Part shown: piece by piece, positions 56,915 to 64,000 of the stretch
How positions within the stretch are numbered: position 1 is the stretch's first letter
Layout: each line of letters opens with the position of its first letter
DNA from: Obelidium mucronatum
Taxonomy: Eukaryota > Chytridiomycota > Chytridiomycetes > Chytridiales > Chytriomycetaceae
Length of the DNA stretch: 64,000 nucleotides
NCBI GenBank assembly: GCA_025765595.1
Contig: JAIVFH010000009.1
Coordinates: forward strand, 310,001-374,000
Reading direction: 5' to 3'
The notes under the pieces: generated by a model
What the model was told of the DNA's origin: nothing
Database searches by the model: none
Seen by the model: only the letters and a program-made list of their open reading frames with translations
Program-made: the position numbers and the translations under genes

Positions 56915-58341
56915 ATGAGTGTCAAGTGGAAGGGTGGCCCAGCCCATGTGAACAAAAATCGCGATATTGAAAAGCTGAAACAAACAAAAAACTTATTTTT
57001 GGAACTTTCTCGCAAGATGTCCACAGCAACAGCAAAACCTTCCTCATCAATATCAACTGCGTCTGGCGCAAAAAAGCCAAAGAAAAATCTGGCTATCCAT
57101 CTTCTTGCGGGGGGTGTGGCTGGATGCTGTGAGGCTCTCACGTGCCACCCCCTCGATACGATCAAAGTTAGACTGCAGCTGAGAGGAGAACGAGCGAGCA
57201 AAATGCTTGGATTATCCGGTGCAGCTGCTCAATCAGCTAAAACAAGAGTAAGTATTTAGTTTTTGGCCCTTTTTTAGTGGAATCACTTCAATGACTCAAC
57301 ACTTCACTTCCAGGCAAAAGCAAACTTTGTACAAGTCGGTATGCAAATCGCGCAAAAAGAGGGTTTCTTTTCTCTGTACAAGGGTCTTGGTGCTGTTTTA
57401 GGTGGCATTATTCCAAAGATGGCAATTCGTTTCTCCTCGTTTGAATATTACAAAGACTTGCTTGCCGACAAAAAAACAGGAGTTACTTCCTCTGCTGGAA
57501 TTTTCATGGGTGAGGATTCGTGTAAATTACAGTCTTCCAACTGAAGTGTGGAACTTAAACCTTTGACATTTCTTGAACGCAGCCGGTCTTGGTGCAGGTA
57601 TCACCGAGTCAATTCTCGTCGTGACTCCGATGGATGTTATCAAGATCCGCCTGCAGGCACAGAGACATTCAATGACCGACCCACTCGATATTCCAAAATA
57701 CAGAAACGCGCCACACTGTGCATACGTGATGATTAAGGAAGAAGGATTTGCATCCTTGTATAAAGGAGTCGCCCTTACAGCACTTCGTCAATGTAATTGT
57801 TTCTCCGACTTTGCATTTCATTTTTTCAGTAATCACAAAACTTACCCTTGCATTACCCAGCTACAAACCAAGCCGCAAACTTTACCGTCTACTCCATCTT
57901 GAAAAGTCAGCTCGAATCTGCCCAAGGAAGTGACAAGACTTTACCTGCCTACCAACATTTGCTCATGGGATTCGTCTCTGGAGCTTGCGGCCCCCTCTTT
58001 AATGCCCCCATTGATGTCATCAAAACCCGTATCCAAAAGAATCCATCCACAGAAAAGGGGTGGACAAGATTTGTTCAAGTCACGTCCGGGATTTTAAAGA
58101 ATGAAGGATGGACAGCGTTCTACAAGGGAACTACGCCTCGTGTTCTGAGAGTTGCGCCGGGACAGGCTATTACTTTCATGGTGTATGAGCGTGTTTATAA
58201 GTGGATGGTTGATTTTTCGAGAAGTATGTCGATCATCGAGGCGGAAAGAGTTGTAAGTGGCTTATTTTTTGCCAATTTGATATTGACGGCTCTTTCTGTT
58301 CTTCACAGGGAATCACTTCTGCTGAAAGCAATGAACAATGA
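56915..58341 (+). CDS. SFC1: Mitochondrial succinate/fumarate carrier (SFC1/ACR1 type)
   Basis: Five exons. The ATG at 56915 gives an N-terminal extension. The ATG at 57017 (MSTATAKPSSS) gives the usual short lead and is the likelier start. Carrier repeats: LAGGVAGCCEALTCHPLDTI and KVRLQLRG; AGLGAGITESILVVTPMDVI and KIRLQAQRH; LLMGFVSGACGPLFNAPIDV and IKTRIQK. SFC1-type stretches are LYKGLGAVLGGIIPKMAIRF, ALRQATNQAANFTVYS and RVLRVAPGQAITFMVYE. Family knowledge: the carrier imports succinate in exchange for fumarate, linking the glyoxylate cycle with the mitochondrial TCA cycle for growth on two-carbon compounds. The last exon is tiny, ending GITSAESNEQ at 58339-58341. Confidence 0.88.
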
Positions 58342-58416
58342 GGACTGGTGTAGACGGTATTTTTATCCGAGGCTTTGGTTGATGAGTGAAGTGTAATAAA
58401 ACTGTTGGCAAAATCT

Positions 58417-58818
58417 ATGCTATCTCGCCTAACGTCAAGCGCTGTTAAGGACGCAGCACCACGCATGATCGGCAGCAGCATTGCGGCCAACACACAAACC
58501 CGGCGGCAGTCGATTGCGCTGCTTTCCACTGCAATCCCGCCACCATCACCATCAACACCAGCCTCATCATCAACAGCATCGCCAACAACGACACCGCCAC
58601 TGCCAACGCCGCCTGGCTCCGAAGACTGCTGCATGTCCGGGTGCGCCCACTGTGTCTGGGACGTGTACCACGAGCAGGTCGAAGTCTACAACGCCGCTGC
58701 GGCAAGCAGCGGTCTTCCGACAATCAATCCCGATGCGATCGATCCAACGGTGGCGGCGTTCAGAGACTTGGAACGGGCGCTGGCCGCAAAGGCGGAGAAG
58801 AAAGTAGAAGAAAAATAG
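58417..58818 (+). CDS. OXLD1: OXLD1-like mitochondrial protein (oxidoreductase-like domain)
   Basis: A single exon of 133 residues from the ATG at 58417. The N-terminus is rich in Arg/Ser/Ala and suits a mitochondrial targeting peptide (MLSRLTSSAVKDAAPRM). A Pro/Ser/Thr-rich linker precedes the family motif GSEDCCMSGCAHCVWDVYHE (residues about 67-86), matching the oxidoreductase-like N-terminal domain of fungal and animal proteins (OXLD1; yeast YPL107W). The C-terminus is helical and lysine-rich. The molecular function of this family is poorly known. Tightly spaced: 75 bp after the SFC1 stop and 51 bp before the SNF7 start, all on the same strand. Confidence 0.8.
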   Translation: MLSRLTSSAVKDAAPRMIGSSIAANTQTRRQSIALLSTAIPPPSPSTPASSSTASPTTTPPLPTPPGSEDCCMSGCAHCVWDVYHEQVEVYNAAAASSGLPTINPDAIDPTVAAFRDLERALAAKAEKKVEEK

Positions 58819-58869
58819 ACTATTTAATTTTTATTTATTTTGTTTTTAAATCTACCACCCACAACCACG

Positions 58870-59922
58870 ATGAGACTGTTTGGAATCTCAAAGGCAAAAG
58901 CAGCGCCAAAAGATGCCATCGTAAAGCTGCGCGAATCACTTGAAATGATCGACAAGCGAGAAAAGTACCTCAACGCAAAGATTGATGCAGAGCTGAAGGT
59001 CGCCAAAACAAATGCTACAAAGAACAGGAAAGGTAAAATCAAGAAGGAAGGGACGAGGCGCCGTGTTTTTTATCTGTGGCGGTGGTGGAGGACTCTCGAG
59101 TTGCTTTGCTGGAGGTTGGATACCCATCCGCTCTGCAAACCATTTGAGATAACTATGCCGCTTTAGTATTGGCGGAAGATGTGCTATATGATTCCTGTAC
59201 TGATTTTTCGAATATTCTGCAATCAAGCAAACGTGGGCAATAGTGGCTGCTGGATGGCGAACTTCTGTCCTAAAATACCATCTACTCACACTTACAATCC
59301 TTCATCGAATTAGTGGCTCTCATGGCCCTCAAGAAGAAAAAGATTTATCAAGACCAAGCAGACAAACTTATGGGTTCTCGAATGACGTTGGAAACTCAAA
59401 TGTCGACTTTGGAGAACGCAAGCATGAATATCGAGGTCATGAATGCAATGAAGGCAGGAAATGAAGCATTGAAGGGAGTCCACGGGAATCTGTATGTTTA
59501 TTCTATTCTTGATTTGGATTCCGTGTCTGTTTCGTGTTAATCTTAGAAAACCATACTTTAGGGACGTTGATAAGGTTGAGGAAACTATGGATGAAATCAA
59601 CGAGCAAATGGGTCTCGCCAATGAAATCAGCGATGCAATCAGCCGACCTATGCAGGGCGCTGAATTTGACGATGAGGAATTGGACGCGGAACTGGAGCTG
59701 CTAGCACAAGAAGAATTGGATAATCACATGCTAGAAACAGGTCTAGGTGCTGGTTTGCCGTCTGTCCCGAGCACGATTCCAGGTACGGGATTATCTTTTT
59801 CTATCCCATTGCTTTTTAACGTGCTTTCGATAGCTATCGCACAACCACCGAGACCCACACGCGAGCAAGCTGAAGAAGAAGATCCTGAATTGGCTGAATT
59901 GAAGGCTTCCATGGCAATGTAA
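58870..59922 (+). CDS. SNF7: ESCRT-III subunit SNF7 (VPS32/CHMP4)
   Basis: Four exons (58870-59032, 59314 to about 59491, from about 59564, last to 59922) give about 215 residues, the usual length. A basic N-terminal half (MRLFGISKAKAAPKDAIVKL, DKREKYLNAKIDAELKVAK, LMALKKKKIYQDQADKLMG) precedes the acidic half with DVDKVEETMDEINEQMGLAN and EELDAELELLAQEELDN. A C-terminal MIM-like helix follows (EEEDPELAELKASMAM). SNF7 polymerises on endosomal and other membranes and drives vesicle budding away from the cytoplasm and membrane scission. Intron 1 (281 nt) is far longer than others nearby and contains a protein-like antisense frame. Confidence 0.92.
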
Positions 59923-60108
59923 AGCCCGTCGAGATATCGAGCAAAAACATGATGAAACAGAATACATTATACACTGTCGCTTTGGCTTTAAAAAAACATC
60001 CCTCTTAACCGTATTTTGTTTAAAATTCAACAAGTTTATATTGATTTTTTGTTTTCCATCAAACCTTTTAAGTTTTCCAAGTTGACTATAAGGATACTGC
60101 AGAGCGTC

Positions 60109-60222
60109 GATCACTGCCACCTTGACATCTTGGAACAAGTACTCATGTACCTTCCAATCAATAACAAATCTGACGAGTCACAAATTCGTAAAAATAAATG
60201 CACGATACTGGGCCGGCATTGA
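60109..60222 (+). pseudogene. F-box-like relic 1
   Basis: A short stretch (LDILEQVLMYLPINN) matching the F-box start of the genes at 29759-31102 and 36938-37837, followed by unrelated sequence and a stop. Nothing recognisable between the SNF7 stop and this fragment. Confidence 0.6.
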
Positions 60223-60301
60223 TGGTTTAATTTTTCCCAACTGTCACTGGGAGATGTGAATAACGTTCACGTAACGTATCTTTTTTCTTCAATGCATGAT
60301 T

Positions 60302-60487
60302 TTAATCTAAAACCAAAGTTTCGAAAAAGGCAACCACCTCCTGGTTCGCCTGATGATGCTCTGTGAAACGAACGAAATAAGTTGCGATTTTGGTCAACAC
60401 ATCCTTGGAGCTGTTGAGTATGATGGATTCAATAATGTGGAGCAACCCTGGCTGTCTGAGAACTAAATTTGCCATAGAGTGGATCAA
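60302..60487 (-). other. Small orphan ORF, 61 residues
   Basis: An ATG-started frame on the reverse strand with protein-like composition (LVLRQPGLLHIIESIILNSS; IATYFVRFTEHHQANQEVVA). No family recognised. It sits between two F-box relics and may be an exon-sized fragment of a displaced gene. Confidence 0.3.
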
Positions 60488-60739
60488 TTCATTCTGTCGT
60501 ATCCCTCATTACCTCCCTCATTACTAACACTATCTAAGCCCCTATTTATTCCCACTTATTCTCTATCTCACATTATATTATCTGCCTTATCTATCTGTCT
60601 GTTATACTTATTTGATTTATTTGTGTGTAAGAATAATAAATTCCCAAAGTTCCAAAGGACGTCATCGTTCACTCCCCTCACTCCTCCTCCATACAATAAC
60701 AGACACCCCACATTCTTTTTTCGCAAGAAACCCAGACAT

Positions 60740-61230
60740 GCAACTGCCACCACTGTCATGGTACCAATTCTCAAGTTCCTTTCGATCGATAGCGTTATCT
60801 CTATTGCCCATGCCTCAAAGTTCAATCTTACTCCACTCCTTCTGGCGAGGCACACTTTTCCAAGAAGCCATGCATCAAAAAACAGATGGTCCCGAAAGAC
60901 TTTGTCTCGTTGGAATCCACGTTGGCCTATCAAGTACAGAGTTATATTGTACACGCACTTAACCAGCGACGATAAGCGTAAAGAGAACGACTTTATATTC
61001 ATAGATGATCCCGATCCTATACGGCTTCGTACTTCCTTGATAACAGGATATCCGGATTTCTTACAACAAAACAACCACTTGCATCGCATTTTTTTACTCA
61101 AGGCGGTCTTGAAAGACGAAAATTCGTGTGATGGAAATGCTAGGGCTTGAAAGATCCACGTCTTGGTTTTGGAAGTTCCGAGCGGGGAAGTTTTGGATGC
61201 GTTTTCCGATCCTCCTGAAACCAGATATTC
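60740..61230 (+). pseudogene. F-box-like relic 2
   Basis: Degenerate copy of the F-box-like family: VPILKFLSIDSVISIAHAS, then LTPLLLARHTFPRS, PIKYRVILY, IDDPDPIRLRTSLITGYPDF and the nucleotide string cttgaaagatccacgtcttggtttt, shared with 37395-37420. The frame is broken by a stop after about 61150 and the rest is missing. The copy ends about 80 bp before a tRNA gene. Confidence 0.7.
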
Positions 61231-61306
61231 TGCATCAAGGTGCCAGATAAGAAGCAACATGTTCAGTTGTTTCAAGTCCGAAAATTTTCTCATCGACAAA
61301 AGTTTT

Positions 61307-61400
61307 TGCTCCAGGTGAGGGTTGAACTCACGACCTTCTGCGTGCATACAGCCGTAGAGACCATATAAGACAGACACTCTAACCACTGAGTTACAAGAGC
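61307..61400 (-). tRNA. tRNA-Ile(UAU) with intron
   Basis: The reverse strand folds as a tRNA. Acceptor stem GCTCTTG / CTGGAGC (one mismatch, one G-U), D-arm ACTC-AGTGGTTA-GAGT, anticodon stem TCTGT / GCAGA, T-arm GTGAG-TTCAACC-CTCAC (perfect). The loop reads CTTATA, giving anticodon TAT. About 20 extra bases after position 37 are an intron at the canonical tRNA splice site, as in yeast tRNA-Ile(UAU). The A box and B box are recognisable. A TTTT run follows the 3' end as Pol III terminator. CCA is not encoded. Confidence 0.88.
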
Positions 61401-61542
61401 TTACCGTTCTAAGTGGATTTCTAATTTATATTGTTTCAACTGACGACCACAAGCAATCACTATTCTTCCGCCTGTGGATCATAGCCAGTGCAGCGGCCTT
61501 GTTGGGCAAGCCGCGCAATATATAGGATGAAAGTGAAGTTCT

Positions 61543-63024
61543 CTATACAAATACTTTCAACTTCTCTACAGCGTCAACCAAACCAGCCTCAGCCGCTCTT
61601 TCAAACAACGACTTTGCCTCCTTCAAATCAGTCTCAACCCCTTCACCGCGCTCATACATGACACCCAAATTGTATTCCGCCTCAGGAAGCCCAGCATCCG
61701 CCGCCAATCGAAACCAATTCGCCGCCGCAGCAAGATCCATGTCCACCCCACCACGACCATGAAGACAATAAACGCCATAGTTAAACTGAGCAATCACCTT
61801 CCGATCCGTCTCCAACAACGCTTCAATCATTTCGCGAGCAAGGTTCCAACCCGTCAAATCGTTCTCTCGGTTTGCTAGGACAGCCACTTTGGCGATTCCT
61901 TCAGGCATGTTTTGACTGCAACATTCGAAATACAAGTTCAGCATGATATCGTGGTTACTAGGTTCCGAGAAGTCTTGTTTTTCTGATTCAGGGTGTTGTT
62001 GTTGTTGTAGGTTGTGATCCTCGTGCAACTGTTCTACCATAAAGGCACGACACGACGGTGAAACCAAACCGTACTCAAACAAGGCCGCCAGCACGAACGT
62101 GGCCTCCAAAGACCCGGCTCTTGAACTCTCCATTGTAAATCGGAACCGGTTTTCAATGTCTTCCGCCCGTGTTTTCGAATTCACATCTATTGTCCCGAAA
62201 AGCAAAGGCTCATTGGGGGACACTTCAAAAGCCTGACGGAGCAATGTTTTGTGCGTTGGTACTGACGTCCAGATGAGATCCAGGTAACCTGTTGCTGGTT
62301 TGTAAGTCTCCAAGTGTTCGCCGCGATCGGTGAGAGCGGCTAGAGTCCGCAAGGCCAGTGAGTTCTCTGGCGCTGCTGCTGTAAAGTAAGCGATTCCCTT
62401 TTGATGTTGTCCTAGGGAGCGGTAGTAAAACCCCAATCGAGTCAGTGCCGATGCATTGTTTGTTTTCCCAGCTGCAGCCGCCTCGTAGTACTGTACCGCG
62501 CGCGGCATATTCATTGCGGATTCATGAATCAAACCCAAGTAGAAGTTGGAGAGTGTATGGCCTTGCCGCACCGCCTCTTCAAAGTAGTCGATCGCGGCAG
62601 CAATGTTCTGATCAACACCGCGTCCATGCAGATGCATCAACCCGAGACCAAACGACCCAAACTTGGATTGATTCTTGAATTTTCCTGTGGCGCCCAACTG
62701 GAGCAACTCGAGTGCCTGTTGGTGGTGGCCATCGGCGTTTGCGAGGCGGGTAATGGCCAAGCGAAAGACGTCTTCAGTGCCGCTGTTTTGGTCATTCCGG
62801 GCTGATAACTGCTTGAGCATGTGGTACGCTGTGGTGAATTTGGATCCGTCTTCCATCATCAGGTATTGGGCGGCAGAGTTCTGGATGTCGACAGTGCGAA
62901 AGTGGGCATTCTTGTCCAGGGGCTGACTTGCAGTAGCTAATGGACGGACTTTGGAGAGGCGCTTGATGCTGCGGCAGGCGGATCCAAGGGCTTGGCGCGG
63001 CAATGTGATCCAAGCCGTTATCAT
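61543..63024 (-). CDS. Sel1-repeat (TPR-like) protein, probably mitochondrial
   Basis: One exon of 493 residues from the ATG at 63022-63024. The N-terminus is rich in Arg, Ser and Ala with few acidic residues (ITLPRQALGSACRSIKRLSK), suggesting a mitochondrial targeting peptide. Sel1 repeats lie at about residues 120-200 (GLGLMHLHGRGVDQNIAAAI, DYFEEAVRQGHTLSNFYLGL) and again at about 415-485 (YGVYCLHGRGGVDMDLAAAA, YNLGVMYERGEGVETDLKEA). Between them are degenerate repeats and a Gln-rich stretch. Sel1 proteins are adaptors in multiprotein assemblies; the partner is unknown. Confidence 0.8.
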   Translation of the reverse strand: MITAWITLPRQALGSACRSIKRLSKVRPLATASQPLDKNAHFRTVDIQNSAAQYLMMEDGSKFTTAYHMLKQLSARNDQNSGTEDVFRLAITRLANADGHHQQALELLQLGATGKFKNQSKFGSFGLGLMHLHGRGVDQNIAAAIDYFEEAVRQGHTLSNFYLGLIHESAMNMPRAVQYYEAAAAGKTNNASALTRLGFYYRSLGQHQKGIAYFTAAAPENSLALRTLAALTDRGEHLETYKPATGYLDLIWTSVPTHKTLLRQAFEVSPNEPLLFGTIDVNSKTRAEDIENRFRFTMESSRAGSLEATFVLAALFEYGLVSPSCRAFMVEQLHEDHNLQQQQHPESEKQDFSEPSNHDIMLNLYFECCSQNMPEGIAKVAVLANRENDLTGWNLAREMIEALLETDRKVIAQFNYGVYCLHGRGGVDMDLAAAANWFRLAADAGLPEAEYNLGVMYERGEGVETDLKEAKSLFERAAEAGLVDAVEKLKVFV

Positions 63025-63199
63025 TTTTATTGGTTTGTTTCTTTGATGAATTGAGGTTTCCCCAATATAGCTCTACAACTTGGAGAAGATATGCTCAAAA
63101 ACTATTTTCATATGTAATGGAACTTCGAAGAGAAAAAATGAACGGAGATCGTCCCCTCCCTCCCCCTCTTTTTTTTTTTTTGAACAAGATTTCCAACAG

Positions 63200-64000
63200 A
63201 TGGACACCCCCACCACGGACGACGACAGCAGCATACAACAAAAGCTCGTAATAGCCTACGCGTCCATGGCCGGAATAACCCTCCTCCAATGGTGTTTCTA
63301 CTTTTACTTTATAATCCACCACGAGATAAAAGGCCGAACCCGAAAGTTTGCATGGACCAAAGTCTTTACACCCTTGAATATCCCACTCGTTCTCGGAACA
63401 AGCGCGCTCATGGGAGTTTATATTACACGAGCAGTGAATCTCTCGTACAGTCTCTCCGTGGATTGGGGCGTGCTCTTCACCCTGGAGGAACTGTTGCAAT
63501 CCAGTGTCATTTGGAGTTACATTTTTTACAGTTGGAGACGATCAGGGAAACTCTTGCGCAGCGTATTCTCCCCGATCGTATACAAATCAATGTACTACAT
63601 GGTATCCATCAGCCCCATTGTATTCTACCTCCCCGTCGTCCCCGCGCTCTGGCGAATGATTGGACCCGACCCGACCCAGGGACAACTCGCAAGTCTCGAG
63701 TTTAGTTTATATTCCAATATTCTGATGGGTTCCACGTGTGCATTGTTGGATCTCGTTTTTGTTGTTGCGTTTATAAAAAACTTGTTGTTGAGTTTCTTGC
63801 AAGGAGATGAAGTGAATCGAGAGTTTTTGATTGTGAGTGTGCATGGCGCGGTTGCGTGTCTCTTGTGTTTTTTGACGGTGGGCGTGTATGCTGTGAGTGG
63901 GGTGGTGGAGTCGCGTGGGATGAAGGCGGTGGTGGTTTGTGCGAGTCAGGGGCTGTTTAATCTGGTTTCTGTGGCTTTGTTTTCAATGAAGGTTTGTTTT
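63200..64000 (+). CDS. Multi-pass membrane protein, 5' part (runs off right edge)
   Basis: The first exon runs from the ATG at 63200 to 63991 (264 codons), followed by a gtttgt donor. The gene continues beyond the window. Seven hydrophobic stretches are seen (about residues 14-40, 57-75, 90-110, 128-152, 172-195, 210-232 and 243-262), including WCFYFYFIIHHEIKGR, SMYYMVSISPIVFYLPVVPA and LLDLVFVVAFIKNLLLSFLQ. The arrangement suggests a seven-TM protein of receptor-like topology, but no family signature is recognised. Divergent from the Sel1 gene with 175 bp between start codons. Confidence 0.7.
   Translation, partial: MDTPTTDDDSSIQQKLVIAYASMAGITLLQWCFYFYFIIHHEIKGRTRKFAWTKVFTPLNIPLVLGTSALMGVYITRAVNLSYSLSVDWGVLFTLEELLQSSVIWSYIFYSWRRSGKLLRSVFSPIVYKSMYYMVSISPIVFYLPVVPALWRMIGPDPTQGQLASLEFSLYSNILMGSTCALLDLVFVVAFIKNLLLSFLQGDEVNREFLIVSVHGAVACLLCFLTVGVYAVSGVVESRGMKAVVVCASQGLFNLVSVALFSMKVCF

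Noticed and set aside
60302..60487. Gene call for the 61-residue reverse ORF
   Set aside because: No homology recognised and no neighbouring exons; kept only as a low-confidence feature.

Overview
The window is nuclear DNA of a zoosporic early-diverging fungus, most likely a chytrid. Genes are densely packed, have fungal-type short GT-AG introns (mostly 50-100 nt) and often AT-rich intergenic spacers. Two carriers are of the type known from yeast (GGC1, SFC1), and two genes are markers of a motile flagellum (TEX9, enkurin). No bacterial, organellar or viral gene cluster is present. Coordinates given for spliced genes are start-codon-to-stop-codon spans; exon joins were worked out by hand from reading frames, splice signals and family similarity.

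Layout. 0-11 kb: N-terminal part of an Ariadne-type ubiquitin ligase, a GPR107/PTM1-type membrane protein, 4-hydroxyphenylpyruvate dioxygenase, a degenerate-looking XPG/GEN1-like nuclease, and an SMPD4-type sphingomyelinase. 11-17.4 kb: a tandem pair of TMEM151-like membrane proteins, DPM3, and TEX9. 17.5-24.4 kb: a secreted, probably GPI-anchored protein whose first intron is filled by a young, intact Ty1/copia retrotransposon. 24.7-29.6 kb: a formin without a proline-rich FH1. 29.7-39.8 kb: F-box/ankyrin proteins and their relics, an apparently intact GEN1-like nuclease, the GGC1 GTP/GDP carrier, and enkurin.

39.8-50 kb holds the most unusual locus. It carries three large modular surface proteins. 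Two tandem genes have an OpuAC/ProX-like periplasmic-binding domain, a cysteine-rich stalk and a multi-pass membrane module. A third, on the opposite strand, has CUB, EGF-like, LRR and IPT-like ectodomains on a stalk and membrane module of the same type. They look like a family of receptors or channels with interchangeable ligand-binding heads.

50-64 kb: an unrecognised helical protein, a coiled-coil protein, an IMPACT/UPF0029 protein, a KA1-containing protein kinase, the SFC1 succinate/fumarate carrier, an OXLD1-like protein, ESCRT-III SNF7, F-box relics, an intron-containing tRNA-Ile(UAU), a mitochondrial Sel1-repeat protein and a multi-pass membrane protein that runs off the right end.

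Recurring genome traits are head-to-head start codons only 22, 35 and 70 bp apart, GC-rich patches confined to the 5' ends of several genes, and apparent very short introns (34-40 nt).
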